A stretch of 64,000 bases of DNA from Burkholderiales bacterium (lineage in GTDB: Bacteria; Pseudomonadota; Gammaproteobacteria; Burkholderiales; WYBJ01). Below, in pieces: positions 8,515 to 17,007 of the stretch (position 1 is the first letter of the stretch; each line of letters opens with the position of its first letter). The position numbers and the translations under genes were made by a program. Where the stretch lies: the NCBI GenBank assembly GCA_020848435.1, contig JADLAC010000026.1, positions 1 through 64,000 of the forward strand. The letters run 5' to 3'. The notes beneath the pieces are model-generated. The model did no database searches, had not been told where the DNA came from, and saw nothing but the letters and a program-made list of their open reading frames with translations.

Positions 8515-9726
8515 TCACTGCGCGGCCGGGGACGGCGTGGCGCGCAGGGCATCCAGCACTCGTCCACCCGCGCGGGCGTCGGCGGCGAGGCCGCGGGCGT
8601 TCTGGAATTGCTGGATGGCGGCGCGGGTTTTCGGACCGATCATGCCGTCGGCGGTGCCGATGTCGTAGCCCTGCGCGATCAGTCGCTCCTGTAGCTCTTT
8701 GCGCTCGGCTCGCGACAGACCGCGATCATCGGTGGGCCAGGGCGTCGCCCACGCTCCCGCCCCGCGCAGGCGATCGGCAAGCTGCGCGATGGCGAGCGCA
8801 TAAGACTCGGCGGCGTTGTACGCATAGATCGCGTCGAAATTCCTGAACACGAGGAAGGCCGGACCCGCGGCGCCCGCCGGCAGCAATAGCGCCGCCGCTC
8901 CGGGGCCGTCGAGCGCACTGCCGTCGATTCGACGCACGCCGAGCGCGCTCCATTGCGTGAGCGCCTGCTTGTCGCGGCGCCCCGACGGCCCGCTGTAGTT
9001 CGCCGGCAGGCGCACTTCGTAGCCCCACGGCGCGCCCGTCACCCAGCCTGCGCGCTTCAGGTAGTTCGCCGTCGAGCCCAGCGCATCGGGCACCGAGCCG
9101 ACGATATCGCGGCGGCCATCGGCATCGAAATCGACCGCGATGCGCAGAAATGTCGACGGCATGAACTGGGTCTGGCCGAAGGCGCCGGCCCATGATCCCA
9201 CCATGGCCTCGGGTACGAAGTCGCCGCTATCGATGATGCGCAGCGCGGCGATCAGCTCGGCGCGAAAGAAGCGCTGGCGATTGCCGAGGCAGGCGACGGT
9301 AGCGAGCGAGCGCACCAGCGGCCGCGTTCCCATCAGCCGGCCATAATCTGATTCGACGCCCCAGACGGCGACGATGGTATGCCGGTCGACACCGAACTTC
9401 TCTTCGGCCGCCGCGAGCACCGGAGCCCATTCGCGCAGGCGGCTGCGTCCATCGGCGATGCGCTGCTCGTCGACCAGCCCGGCGAGATAGTCCCAGATCG
9501 GAATTCGAAACTCGGGTTGATACGCCATCGCTTCGATCACGCTGGGGTCCGGCTCGACGGCCGCGAGCGCGCTGTCCCGGGTGCGCGCGGAGATGCCCTC
9601 GCCTGCGGCCTGGGCGCGCAATTGAGCCAGACAAGCAGCGAAATCCGCGGCAGCGCCCAAGGCGTTGGAGCAAGACAGGGTCGCGATAGCCGCGACCAGC
9701 AGCCTAGCGCGCAGAGACGTTTTCAT
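8515..9726 (-). CDS. Lytic murein transglycosylase, MltB type, with peptidoglycan-binding domain
   Basis: A 403-aa secreted enzyme that cleaves glycan strands to 1,6-anhydro-muropeptides. The N-terminus is a signal peptide (MKTSLRARLLVAAIATLS, cleavage near ALGAAA), with no clear lipobox. The SLT domain contains the catalytic Glu125 in VWGVESDYG, followed by AGAFGQTQFMPSTFL and DIVGSVPDALGSTANYL. A C-terminal PG_binding_1 repeat contains DGMIGPKTRAAIQQFQ. ATG 9726 starts the signal peptide; the longer reading to 9840 is Arg-rich and implausible. It is convergent with hss (145-bp gap containing GC-rich palindromes but no clear terminator). Confidence 0.94.
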   Translation of the reverse strand: MKTSLRARLLVAAIATLSCSNALGAAADFAACLAQLRAQAAGEGISARTRDSALAAVEPDPSVIEAMAYQPEFRIPIWDYLAGLVDEQRIADGRSRLREWAPVLAAAEEKFGVDRHTIVAVWGVESDYGRLMGTRPLVRSLATVACLGNRQRFFRAELIAALRIIDSGDFVPEAMVGSWAGAFGQTQFMPSTFLRIAVDFDADGRRDIVGSVPDALGSTANYLKRAGWVTGAPWGYEVRLPANYSGPSGRRDKQALTQWSALGVRRIDGSALDGPGAAALLLPAGAAGPAFLVFRNFDAIYAYNAAESYALAIAQLADRLRGAGAWATPWPTDDRGLSRAERKELQERLIAQGYDIGTADGMIGPKTRAAIQQFQNARGLAADARAGGRVLDALRATPSPAAQ

Positions 9727-9817
9727 CGCTGGCCGGCCCAGATGTCTAATCACGTGCTTGGCGAGCCACGGCCGCGGGCGCGCAACGGCCGAGCGAGCGC
9801 CACGAGTCGTGCCCGAA

Positions 9818-10903
9818 TCAATGGTAATCGGCGCGCGCAACGCTCATGCGCGCGAGCGCCTCGGGGTCGAGCTGCGGCCGGAATCCGGGCTCCAGCACGA
9901 TCGCGTCGCGCTCGATCGAAAGCGGTCGCTCGAACAGCGGCTGCACCGGCTTGAGAAAGCCGTTCATCTCGCCGGCGTTGTCGATGCCGGCGCGCGCGAC
10001 GCAGGCTTCCATCCAGCAGCCCAGATCGCATGCTACGCCGTTGCCCAATACGGGCGTCATCCCGAGCTCGCGAATGCGGCGCAAGCCCGCCTCGAGCTTC
10101 GCCAGCGAGCCGAGCTTCATCAACTTGAGCTTGATGTAGCGCGCGGCCGTGAGCTCGGCGGCGCGCTCGATGTCTTTCATGCCGTAGATCGATTCATCGA
10201 GCATCATCGGCACGGTCGAGACGCGGGCGACCGCGACCGCCGCATCCCAATCGTGCGCGTCGCAAGGCTGCTCGAACAGCTCGATACCCTCGGGGGCGAG
10301 CGCGGCAGCGAAGCCGCAGGCGGCAGCGCGGTCGTAGCCTTGGTTGGCATCGAGACGGATGCGGGCACGGCCTGCGACGAGCTTCTGGACCCGGCGTACG
10401 CGAGCGGCATCGGCGCTGGCATCGAATCCCACCTTCACCTTGAGGGTGCCATAGCCGGCGGCGAGGAGGCCTTCGATCTCCGCTTCCAGCTCGGGCTCGT
10501 GCATGCTGTTCACCAGCCCCAGCAAAGGCACGCGGGCCGCCGTGGCCACGTCGAGCAGTGCCGAGCCGAGCAGCATTTCGGCCGCGGTGTGCACCACCGT
10601 GGTCGCGAACGGATCGGCTGCGACCCGCGGCTCGACCAGCGCCGCGATGCCCGCGGGTGTCATACCGGGCAGCTTCGCAGCGAGCGCTTGCGCGAGCGAC
10701 CAGGCGCCCGCGATGGTTTCGTCGGTGTAGCCGGTGACGATGGTCGCTTCGCCCAGACCCGCTCGGCCGCTCGCATCGTGCAGCTCGGCAACGATGGTGT
10801 CGAAATGCGTCAACGCACCGAAAGAGAGCTTGTACGGCGTCTTCAACGGCACGCGCAGCAGGTACAAGGCGACGCGTTCGATGCGGGCTGCGGGCGCGGA
10901 CAT
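9818..10903 (-). CDS. Enolase-superfamily enzyme, muconate cycloisomerase subgroup
   Basis: A 361-aa protein of the mandelate racemase/muconate lactonizing family. The KxK motif is at Lys155/Lys157 (TLKVKVG), metal ligands are Asp185 (RLDANQGYD), Glu211 (LFEQP) and Asp236 (MLDES), and the opposite-face lysines lie in IKLKLMK (258-263). This set is typical of MLE-subgroup racemases, epimerases and cycloisomerases, including dipeptide epimerases. Position behind a murein hydrolase on the same strand hints at L-Ala-D/L-Glu epimerization in peptidoglycan recycling, but that is inference. ATG at 10903 preceded by AGGAG. Confidence 0.88.
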   Translation of the reverse strand: MSAPAARIERVALYLLRVPLKTPYKLSFGALTHFDTIVAELHDASGRAGLGEATIVTGYTDETIAGAWSLAQALAAKLPGMTPAGIAALVEPRVAADPFATTVVHTAAEMLLGSALLDVATAARVPLLGLVNSMHEPELEAEIEGLLAAGYGTLKVKVGFDASADAARVRRVQKLVAGRARIRLDANQGYDRAAACGFAAALAPEGIELFEQPCDAHDWDAAVAVARVSTVPMMLDESIYGMKDIERAAELTAARYIKLKLMKLGSLAKLEAGLRRIRELGMTPVLGNGVACDLGCWMEACVARAGIDNAGEMNGFLKPVQPLFERPLSIERDAIVLEPGFRPQLDPEALARMSVARADYH

Positions 10904-10912
10904 GATGGCTCC

Positions 10913-10918
10913 TATAAT
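10913..10918 (+). promoter_or_regulatory. -10 element TATAAT for the methyltransferase gene
   Basis: A consensus TATAAT sits 30 bp before the TTG start at 10948, in the gap from the divergent enolase-superfamily gene. No good -35 hexamer is seen. The opposite strand also reads TATTAT here, which could serve the divergent gene. Confidence 0.35.
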
Positions 10919-10947
10919 ACAGGCCGTCTGCCGCAGGAGCTCATGGC

Positions 10948-11490
10948 TTGACGGATTCATCGCATCGCGATCTTGCGCCCTCGGCATGGGTATGCCGCTT
11001 CGCATCGCGGATTCCGCCCGCGGGCAGGGTGCTGGATGTCGCCTGCGGTGGCGGCCGGCACGCGCTCATGCTCGCGCGCATGGGTCATCGCGTGCACGCG
11101 GTCGATCGCGACGCGGCGGCCATTGCCCGGCTCGCTGGCATTGCCGGGGTGAGCGCGTTGCAGGCGGATCTCGAATCGGAGGCATGGCCCTACGAAGGCG
11201 CGAGCTTCGAAGCAGTGATCGTCGCGAACTATCTGCACCGGCCGCTGCTGCCGCGGCTGGTCGATGCCGTCGCTGCGGGCGGCGTGCTCATCTACGAGAC
11301 GTTCGCGAGCGGTAACGAGCGCTTCGGCCGCCCGTCGAATCCCGAATTCCTGCTGCGGCCCGGAGAATTGCTGGAGCTCGTGCGCGCTCGCCTGCGGGTG
11401 CTCGCGTATGAAGATCTCCAGGTCGATGAGCCGAGGCCTGCCCTGGTGCAACGGATCTGCGCCGAGCGAGGCCCGGCAAGCGTGCCCTGA
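10948..11490 (+). CDS. Class I SAM-dependent methyltransferase
   Basis: A 180-aa small methyltransferase. SAM-binding motif I is VLDVACGGGRHAL (about 29-41), motif II HRVHAVDRD, followed by LQADLE and the NYLHRPLLP segment. The TehB/Methyltransf_25 type is likely; the substrate is unknown. The start is TTG at 10948, with AGGAG 8 nt upstream, because no ATG precedes the SAM motif in frame. It is co-directional with dapA, 143 bp upstream, separated by a tandem repeat. Confidence 0.85.
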   Translation: MTDSSHRDLAPSAWVCRFASRIPPAGRVLDVACGGGRHALMLARMGHRVHAVDRDAAAIARLAGIAGVSALQADLESEAWPYEGASFEAVIVANYLHRPLLPRLVDAVAAGGVLIYETFASGNERFGRPSNPEFLLRPGELLELVRARLRVLAYEDLQVDEPRPALVQRICAERGPASVP

Positions 11491-11500
11491 TCCGCGATTG

Positions 11501-11564
11501 CGTTCGCGCGATCGGTCAGGGACGTGTCACGACGTTCGCGCGATCGGTCGAGGCCGTGTCGCGA
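11501..11564. repeat. Two tandem 32-bp imperfect direct repeats
   Basis: Copies 11501-11532 and 11533-11564 both begin CGTTCGCGCGATCGGTC and match at 28 of 32 positions. They lie between the methyltransferase stop and the dapA promoter region. Each copy contains the palindrome CGCGATCG, which could be an operator. Confidence 0.7.
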
Positions 11565-11601
11565 ACGTCCCGCGCGGGTGCCGTCCAGCGGAACGATGCG
11601 C

Positions 11602-11607
11602 TAGAAT
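11602..11607 (+). promoter_or_regulatory. -10-like TAGAAT upstream of dapA
   Basis: TAGAAT is 27 bp before the dapA ATG; no clear -35 hexamer accompanies it. It follows the 32-bp tandem repeat. Confidence 0.3.
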
Positions 11608-11633
11608 AGACGACCTTTCGAGACGGGGGCTCT

Positions 11634-12512
11634 ATGCTTACCGGCAGCCTGGTGGCAATCGTTACACCCATGCACGAAGACGGCAGCCTCGATCTCGATC
11701 GCTTCCGGCGCCTGATCGATTTCCATTTGCGCGAGGGTACCGACGGAATCGTGGTGGTGGGCACGACCGGCGAGTCGCCCACCGTCGACTGGGACGAGCA
11801 TCGCTTGTTAATTCGCACCACGGTTGACCACGCGGCCGGCCGGGTGCCGGTCATCGCGGGGACGGGCGCCAATTCAACCCGTGAAGCGATCGAGCTGTCG
11901 GCGTACGCCAAGGAGGCGGGCGCCGACATGACCCTGTCGGTAGTTCCGTATTACAACAAGCCGACCCAGGAAGGTTTGTACCTGCACTTCAAGGCGATCG
12001 CCGAGGCGGTCGACCTGCCCATGATCGTCTACAACGTGCCGGGTCGCACCGTCGCGGATCTCTCCAACGACACGCTGCTGCGCCTCGCTCAGCTGCCGAA
12101 CGTCGTCGGGGTCAAGGATGCTACCGCCAACCTGGAACGCGGCACCGACCTGGTTCGGCGCGCACCGGCGAGCTTTGCGGTGTATAGCGGCGACGACGGC
12201 ACCGCGCTCGCCTTGATGCTGGTCGGCGGCCATGGCGTGATCTCCGTGACCGCGAACATCGCCCCGCGCTTGATGCACGAGATGTGCTCGGCCGCGGTCG
12301 CGGGCGACGCTCGCCTCGCGCGCGATCTGAACGCCCGGCTCATGCCGCTGCACAAGGCGCTGTTCGTCGAGCCGAATCCCATCCCCGTCAAGTGGGCCGC
12401 ACAGCAGCTCGGCCTCATCGATGGCGGCATTCGCCTGCCGCTCACGCGCCTGTCAGGCGCCTGTCACGACCTCGTTCGCAACGCCATGCGTCACGCGGAA
12501 CTCACTGCGTGA
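11634..12512 (+). CDS. dapA: 4-hydroxy-tetrahydrodipicolinate synthase
   Basis: A 292-aa cytoplasmic aldolase of lysine and diaminopimelate synthesis, condensing pyruvate with aspartate semialdehyde. The Schiff-base lysine is Lys161 (VVGVKDAT), Tyr133 lies in VYNVPGRT, and [10 protein letters not shown] contains the Thr44/Thr45 pair; the numbering matches the E. coli enzyme. A GGGGGC motif precedes the ATG. bamC follows 45 bp later, an arrangement known from many beta- and gammaproteobacteria. Confidence 0.98.
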   Translation: MLTGSLVAIVTPMHEDGSLDLDRFRRLIDFHLREGTDGIVVVGTTGESPTVDWDEHRLLIRTTVDHAAGRVPVIAGTGANSTREAIELSAYAKEAGADMTLSVVPYYNKPTQEGLYLHFKAIAEAVDLPMIVYNVPGRTVADLSNDTLLRLAQLPNVVGVKDATANLERGTDLVRRAPASFAVYSGDDGTALALMLVGGHGVISVTANIAPRLMHEMCSAAVAGDARLARDLNARLMPLHKALFVEPNPIPVKWAAQQLGLIDGGIRLPLTRLSGACHDLVRNAMRHAELTA

Positions 12513-12556
12513 AGCTGCGTCTCACCCCTCTTTGCGCCCGCCGCGCCACCGTCTCC

Positions 12557-13690
12557 ATGAAATCCGCTGTCGCGATTCTGAGTCTCGTCGTGCTGTGTAC
12601 GGGATGCTCCTCGGTCAATGAAATCCTGGAGAGCCGCAAAGTCGACTACAAGAGCACCAGTCGCCTGCCGCCGCTCGAGATTCCGCCCGACCTCACCCGT
12701 CCCGCGACCGACGAGCGTTTCGTCGTCCCCGATGTCACGCCATCGGGAAGCGCCACCTACTCGGCGTATTCCAAGGATCGATCCGGCCGCCCGGCCGCTT
12801 CGAACCCCGAGCTGCTTCCCAAGGTCGACAAGGCGCATATCGAGCGCGCAGGCACGCAGCGCTGGCTGGTCGTCGATGGCGCGCCCGCCGAGCTCTGGCC
12901 AACGGTAAAAGCTTTCTGGCAGGAATTGGGGTTCGTCGTCAACGTCGAGGTTCCGGAAGCCGGCGTCATGGAAACCGATTGGGCCGAGAACCGGGCGAAG
13001 ATCGACGACGGCATGATCCGTAATTTCCTGGGCAAGGTGCTCGGCAGCATCTCGTCGACTTCCGAGCGCGACAAGTTCCGGACCCGCCTGGAGCGCGGCA
13101 GCGGTGGGGCGAGCACCGAGATCTACATTAGCCATCGCGGCATGATCGAAGTGCTCGAAGGCAGCGGTGACAAGACGATGTGGCAGCCGCGGCCCGCCGA
13201 CCCGGATCTCGAAGCCGAAATGCTGGGCCGGCTGATGATACGTTTCGGCGTGCAGGAGGCGCGCGCCAAGGCCGAGCTGCAGCAGGCGAGCATCACGCCG
13301 CGCGCACGCATCACGCGCATGAAGGACGGCGGCGGACAGCTCGCGATCGACGATCAATTCGACCGCGCGTGGCGCCGCGTCGGCCTCGCGCTCGATCGCG
13401 TCGGCTTCACCGTCGAGGACCGCGACCGTTCCAAGGGGCTGTATTTCGTGCGCTACGTCGATCCCGACGCCGATGCGCGCAGCAAGCAGGCGACCGGGTT
13501 GTTGTCCAAGCTCGCCTTCTGGCGCAGCACCCCGGATCCGAAGGACCGCAATGCCCAGTACCGCATCGCCGTCAAGGACGGCAACGGCAGCGCGGGCTCG
13601 GAGGTCAACGTCCTCAACAAGGACGGCCAGCTCGATCGCTCGGAGACGGCGAACCGCATCCTGTCCCTGCTCTACGAGCAGCTCAAGTGA
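12557..13690 (+). CDS. bamC: Outer-membrane assembly lipoprotein BamC
   Basis: A 377-aa lipoprotein of the beta-barrel assembly machine in the outer membrane. The signal peptide ends in VVLCTGC, giving lipidated Cys17. Next comes the unstructured BamD-binding segment (KVDYKSTSRLPPLEIPPDLT, about 27-46), then two helix-grip domains (about 95-215 and 255-375). ATG 12557 begins a standard lipoprotein signal; a GTG at 12509 overlapping the dapA stop would add 16 basic residues and is an alternative coupled start. The dapA-bamC (dapX) order supports the call. Confidence 0.93.
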   Translation: MKSAVAILSLVVLCTGCSSVNEILESRKVDYKSTSRLPPLEIPPDLTRPATDERFVVPDVTPSGSATYSAYSKDRSGRPAASNPELLPKVDKAHIERAGTQRWLVVDGAPAELWPTVKAFWQELGFVVNVEVPEAGVMETDWAENRAKIDDGMIRNFLGKVLGSISSTSERDKFRTRLERGSGGASTEIYISHRGMIEVLEGSGDKTMWQPRPADPDLEAEMLGRLMIRFGVQEARAKAELQQASITPRARITRMKDGGGQLAIDDQFDRAWRRVGLALDRVGFTVEDRDRSKGLYFVRYVDPDADARSKQATGLLSKLAFWRSTPDPKDRNAQYRIAVKDGNGSAGSEVNVLNKDGQLDRSETANRILSLLYEQLK

Positions 13691-13818
13691 TGAGCGTGGC
13701 GCGGAGTCCGGCTCCCCGCGTCACTATCGCACTGCCTCTGACTCCTTCCGCGCTCTGGCCGTGCGCATGCGCGATGCACCGCCTGGCCGGGCTCGGCGGC
13801 GCATCGAGACGCTGATCG

Positions 13819-14583
13819 ATGCGATTCGCCTCGCTGGGCAGCGGCAGTCGCGGCAACGCGCTCGTCGTCGAGTACGGCCGCACCCGCGTCATGATCGACT
13901 GCGGCTTCACCTTCGCCGAGGCGCTGGCGCGGCTCCAACGTATCGGCCTGGCGGCCGAGGATATTGATGCGATCGTAATCACCCACGAACACGACGATCA
14001 CGCCGGCGGCGTTGCCGGCTTCGCGCGGCGGGTCGGCATTCCCGTCTATCTCACCCCCGGCACGCTGTCGGCCCTCGGCCGGAAATTCGAGCGCGTGCGC
14101 TACCGCTGTTTCGATCCGCACGCCCCGTTTCACATCGGCGAGCTCGGCATCGAGCCGTTTCCGGTTCCGCACGATGCGCGCGAGCCCGCGCAGATGGTGG
14201 TCGACGACGGCCGGCAAAGGCTGGGATTGCTCACCGACGTGGGTGTCGCCACGGCCCATATTCGCGCCATGTTGTGCGGATGTACGGCGCTCATGCTCGA
14301 ATGCAACCACGACGCGGGGCTGCTGCGCGAAGGCCCTTATCCGCCTGCGCTCAAAGCGCGCATCGGCTCGCGCTTCGGGCACATGAGGAACGAAGACGCC
14401 GCGCAGTTGCTGGCAAGCCTCGACAATTCGCGCTTGCGTCACGTCGTGGCGGCGCACCTGTCCGAGACGAACAATACGCCGGCGCTTGCGCGCCGCGCCT
14501 TGGCCGCGGCGCTCGGCACGGACCCCACTGACATCCTGGTCGCGAATCAGGAAATGGGGGTCGGGTGGATCGAGCTGGTGTAG
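13819..14583 (+). CDS. MBL-fold metallohydrolase (WalJ/YycJ or PhnP-like)
   Basis: A 254-aa beta-lactamase-fold hydrolase. It opens with the SLGSGSRGNALVVE motif typical of the YycJ/WalJ group, and the HxHxDH metal motif is ITHEHDDHAGG (His56, His58, Asp60, His61). Further ligands are PVPHDA, LLTDVG and the C-terminal AAHLSETNNTP. The family includes 5'-3' exonuclease-like and phosphodiesterase enzymes. It lies 128 bp after bamC, as in many betaproteobacteria, and is followed by a hairpin at 14605-14638. Confidence 0.92.
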   Translation: MRFASLGSGSRGNALVVEYGRTRVMIDCGFTFAEALARLQRIGLAAEDIDAIVITHEHDDHAGGVAGFARRVGIPVYLTPGTLSALGRKFERVRYRCFDPHAPFHIGELGIEPFPVPHDAREPAQMVVDDGRQRLGLLTDVGVATAHIRAMLCGCTALMLECNHDAGLLREGPYPPALKARIGSRFGHMRNEDAAQLLASLDNSRLRHVVAAHLSETNNTPALARRALAAALGTDPTDILVANQEMGVGWIELV

Positions 14584-14604
14584 GCCGAGGACGTCTTCGA
14601 TCAC

Positions 14605-14638
14605 GCCCGGCGTGAGGCACGCTGCCCCTACGCCGGGC
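14605..14638 (+). terminator. Stem-loop after the MBL gene
   Basis: A perfect 9-bp stem, GCCCGGCGT (14605-14613) with ACGCCGGGC (14630-14638), and a 16-nt loop, 22 bp after the stop codon. There is no T-tract directly after it; the bidirectional hairpin at 14671-14688 follows. Confidence 0.4.
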
Positions 14639-14662
14639 TGAAGCGGCAAGCGCCGCTGCCGC

Positions 14663-14691
14663 AAAAAAAAGCCGGCTTGGAGGCCGGCTCT
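14663..14691 (-). terminator. Rho-independent terminator of the Pro/Ala-rich lipoprotein gene
   Basis: Stem GCCGGC (14671-14676) with GCCGGC (14683-14688), 6-nt loop; read on the minus strand it is followed by eight T residues (14670-14663). It begins about 20 bp past the stop codon at 14711, and is the clearest intrinsic terminator in the window. The plus-strand side has only a weak TCTTTC tail and could act bidirectionally. Confidence 0.85.
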
Positions 14692-14710
14692 TTCGTGAAT
14701 GCAGGAAGGA

Positions 14711-15115
14711 CTACTTCTTCATGACATCCTTCGTCATGTCCTTCGCCATGTCCTTGGCCTTGTCGACCGCGTCCTTGGCCATCTGCTTGGCCTGATCGGC
14801 GCTGTACGAGGGCACGGGCGGGAAGGTCTCGGCCTTACCGTCGCCAGCGGTCTGGGCGGGAGCGGTACCAGCGGGAGCGGGCGCGCCGGCCGCGGCAGGT
14901 GCATCTCCGGGCTTGGCTTCGCCGCTGGTGGGTGCGCCGGCAGGGGCGGCACCTTCGGCAGGCTTGGCGTCAGGGGCGGGCGCCGGGGCAGGCGCGGGAG
15001 CGGGCTCGGGCGCCGCGGTAGGAGCGGGAGCAGGCGCAGGTTTATCGGCAGGCTTTTCGCCGCAGCCGGCCACAAAAAGCGCAAATACGGCGGCGGCGAG
15101 CACAGAGCGGTTCAT
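14711..15115 (-). CDS. Pro/Ala-rich small lipoprotein with Lys/Asp/Met amphipathic tail
   Basis: A 134-aa predicted lipoprotein. The signal peptide MNRSVLAAAVFALFVAGC has a good lipobox (VAGC, Cys18). Residues about 25-95 are low-complexity PAPAPAP/GAAPAGAP repeats, likely an extended spacer. The C-terminus is a short helical repeat of the form DKAKDMAKDMTKDVMKK. A tether from membrane to cell wall or nucleic acid is conceivable, by analogy with Lpp-like and PA-rich lipoproteins; no family is assigned. AAGGAAA precedes the ATG, and it has its own strong terminator, so it is likely a monocistronic, well-expressed gene. Confidence 0.85.
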   Translation of the reverse strand: MNRSVLAAAVFALFVAGCGEKPADKPAPAPAPTAAPEPAPAPAPAPAPDAKPAEGAAPAGAPTSGEAKPGDAPAAAGAPAPAGTAPAQTAGDGKAETFPPVPSYSADQAKQMAKDAVDKAKDMAKDMTKDVMKK

Positions 15116-15252
15116 CGGTTTTCCTTTGCACGTGGCGTTGACGTTGGAAGCAAACACGGCCGCATGCCAGGACTGCGGCAGACGACCGATCCGTACAGTG
15201 TAACACGTAGTGCAGTGCAGCAGGCAAGCGAACCGACCCCGGAGCGGCTATT

Positions 15253-15777
15253 TCACAGGCCCAGTGTTGTAGCCGTGACAGCAGGCTGGGAGGCTTCCCA
15301 GATTTCGCCAAAGCGGCGCACGAGCTCCGCGGCGCCGTCGGCATCGTTGCGCACCAGCACGCCGCGCAGCGAGTCGAAATGGAAGCGGCGCACGTAGTGG
15401 CTGCCGTCCACGACACAGAACGGGTCGTAGACGTTGCGTGCCAGGGACAGCGTTCGATGAATGCTCACGGCATAAGAGAACTGGCGCTGCAGCGTGACCA
15501 GGCGCGGGCACCGGGTGCGAATGCGCTCGGGTTCGTGCACCACGATGGCAATGCGGTTGGCCCGATTCGCGAGCAAGAATGCTCGCAGCGTCTCGATTCG
15601 GGCGGGCGCGTTGTAGTCGAGCCCCAGCGCGCGGTCGAATATGCGAATGCGGCCCAGGGCGAGCGCCAGCACGCCATCGAGCGCGGCGGCGTAATCCTTG
15701 ACGCCGGACAAAGCCTGCTCGTCGCGCAGCAACCCTCCACGCGGCGGCACGCCGTCGTCAGGGGCAAAGCTCGACAT
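15253..15777 (-). CDS. Conserved hypothetical protein coupled to the RoxA-like oxygenase
   Basis: A 174-aa soluble protein with no recognised catalytic motif. An N-terminal helix-rich segment (ALDGVLALALGRIRIFDRAL) is followed by an alpha/beta pattern (NRIAIVVHEPERI, FCVVDGSHYVRR). It resembles, from memory, the DUF7931-type domain sometimes attached to acetyltransferases in betaproteobacteria; this is tentative. Its ATG lies inside the end of the upstream oxygenase gene (20-bp overlap in another frame), implying translational coupling. Confidence 0.75.
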   Translation of the reverse strand: MSSFAPDDGVPPRGGLLRDEQALSGVKDYAAALDGVLALALGRIRIFDRALGLDYNAPARIETLRAFLLANRANRIAIVVHEPERIRTRCPRLVTLQRQFSYAVSIHRTLSLARNVYDPFCVVDGSHYVRRFHFDSLRGVLVRNDADGAAELVRRFGEIWEASQPAVTATTLGL

Positions 15778-16879
15778 AGCCGGCGCGATACCAGGCGTGC
15801 AGCGTCCGGTCGGCCCATGAAGAGCCTCTCGGCCACGGTGTCAGCGCGCGCCTGTCTGCGAGCCGCCTCATCGGGATCGATGCGAGCGCGGGCACGCTTT
15901 CGGCTTCGCCGTTCACGAACACCCGCCGGCCGCGATAGAGCATGCGTGTCTTCAGTGCGAGTCGCACGCCGCGGCTGCGCGCCGCGCGCATGAATGCACC
16001 GTATGCGAGCGGCGGCCGCGGCGAGTCGAAGAAGACGTGTGGCTTCGGCTCCGTCAGGTACTCGCCCAAGAATGTCTCGACCAGGTCGCGGTTCCACCGG
16101 ATCGAGCCGAGCATGGCACGCATGCGCGCAACCATCGGGCCGGCGATGCGCGCGGGATGGCGTTGCGGCGCGAGATCGGGATCGCTGTAGCGCCCAGCGA
16201 GCGCGAGCGTCTCGGGCAACCATTGCAGGAAGGCGCCGGCCAGCTCTTGCCTGCCGGGCGCACGGAATCCGACCGAGCAGGTTATGCATTCGGACAACGC
16301 GATGCCGTCGTGCGCATAGCGCGGCGGCAGATACAGCAGGTCGCCTGGATCGACATCGATCTCCTGCTCGGGCGAGAAATCGCGCAGGATACGTAGCGGT
16401 GCACCTCCCACCAGCCGCAGGTCCGACTGCGCGCCGATGCGCCAGCGCCGTCTGCCGCGCACCTGGATGAGAAACACGTCGTAGGAATCGAAATGCGGTC
16501 CGACGCCCCCGCCCGGCGGCGCCAGGCTGAGCATCAGATCGTCCTGGCGCGCATAGGGGACGAAAGCGAAACGGTCGAGCACTCGGCGCGCTGGCTCGAG
16601 GTACAGATCGACGCCTTGCACCAGCAAGGACCAGTGACGCGCGGGCGGGCGCCGGAGTTGCGCGCGCGTGAACGGTCCATGCGTGACCGACCAGCGCCCG
16701 CGCGCGCACGTGACCATGCGCGCTTCGACATCGTCGCGGCACGCGAGCGCATGCAGATCGCTCCTGGAGAAGGCGGTGCGAATTTCGGGCAGCGCCGCGC
16801 GCACCAGCAGCGGCTTCTTCTGCCAGTGCCGGCGCAAGAATTGCGAGGGGGAGAGCGTGCCCAGCACCGATGCATTCAT
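15758..16879 (-). CDS. roxA: Cupin/JmjC ribosomal oxygenase, RoxA (YcfD)-like
   Basis: A 373-aa Fe(II)/2-oxoglutarate oxygenase; in E. coli YcfD hydroxylates Arg81 of ribosomal protein L16. The iron motif HxD is His129/Asp131 in GPHFDSYDVF, the third ligand is the His of LPPRYAHDG, and the substrate-side LSLAPPGGGVGPH matches the family. A C-terminal winged-helix/dimerization region follows (about 215-373). The start follows a minus-strand TATAAT by only 8 nt, so its message may be leaderless. The 3' end overlaps the next gene. Confidence 0.9.
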   Translation of the reverse strand: MNASVLGTLSPSQFLRRHWQKKPLLVRAALPEIRTAFSRSDLHALACRDDVEARMVTCARGRWSVTHGPFTRAQLRRPPARHWSLLVQGVDLYLEPARRVLDRFAFVPYARQDDLMLSLAPPGGGVGPHFDSYDVFLIQVRGRRRWRIGAQSDLRLVGGAPLRILRDFSPEQEIDVDPGDLLYLPPRYAHDGIALSECITCSVGFRAPGRQELAGAFLQWLPETLALAGRYSDPDLAPQRHPARIAGPMVARMRAMLGSIRWNRDLVETFLGEYLTEPKPHVFFDSPRPPLAYGAFMRAARSRGVRLALKTRMLYRGRRVFVNGEAESVPALASIPMRRLADRRALTPWPRGSSWADRTLHAWYRAGYVELCP

Positions 16880-16887
16880 CGCGCTCG

Positions 16888-16893
16888 ATTATA
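16888..16893 (-). promoter_or_regulatory. -10 element TATAAT immediately before roxA
   Basis: Minus-strand TATAAT ends 8 bases before the roxA ATG (16879). If it is used, transcription would begin at or next to the start codon, giving a leaderless mRNA. No convincing -35 hexamer is seen. Confidence 0.3.
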
Positions 16894-16958
16894 GCGACGC
16901 CCCGGCGCGCACCGTTGCCGGCGCTCGCGAGCTTGGCTCGGCATGCATGAAAAGCGTT

Positions 16959-16964
16959 TATACT
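16959..16964 (+). promoter_or_regulatory. -10-like TATACT upstream of the peroxiredoxin gene
   Basis: TATACT lies 43 bp before the bcp ATG. A TTGGCT at 16933 is 20 bp away, too far for a standard spacer. Confidence 0.3.
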
Positions 16965-17007
16965 CTCGCTCGATCCACGCGTGCAGTGACCAGAGGGGAT
17001 CCGCCAT

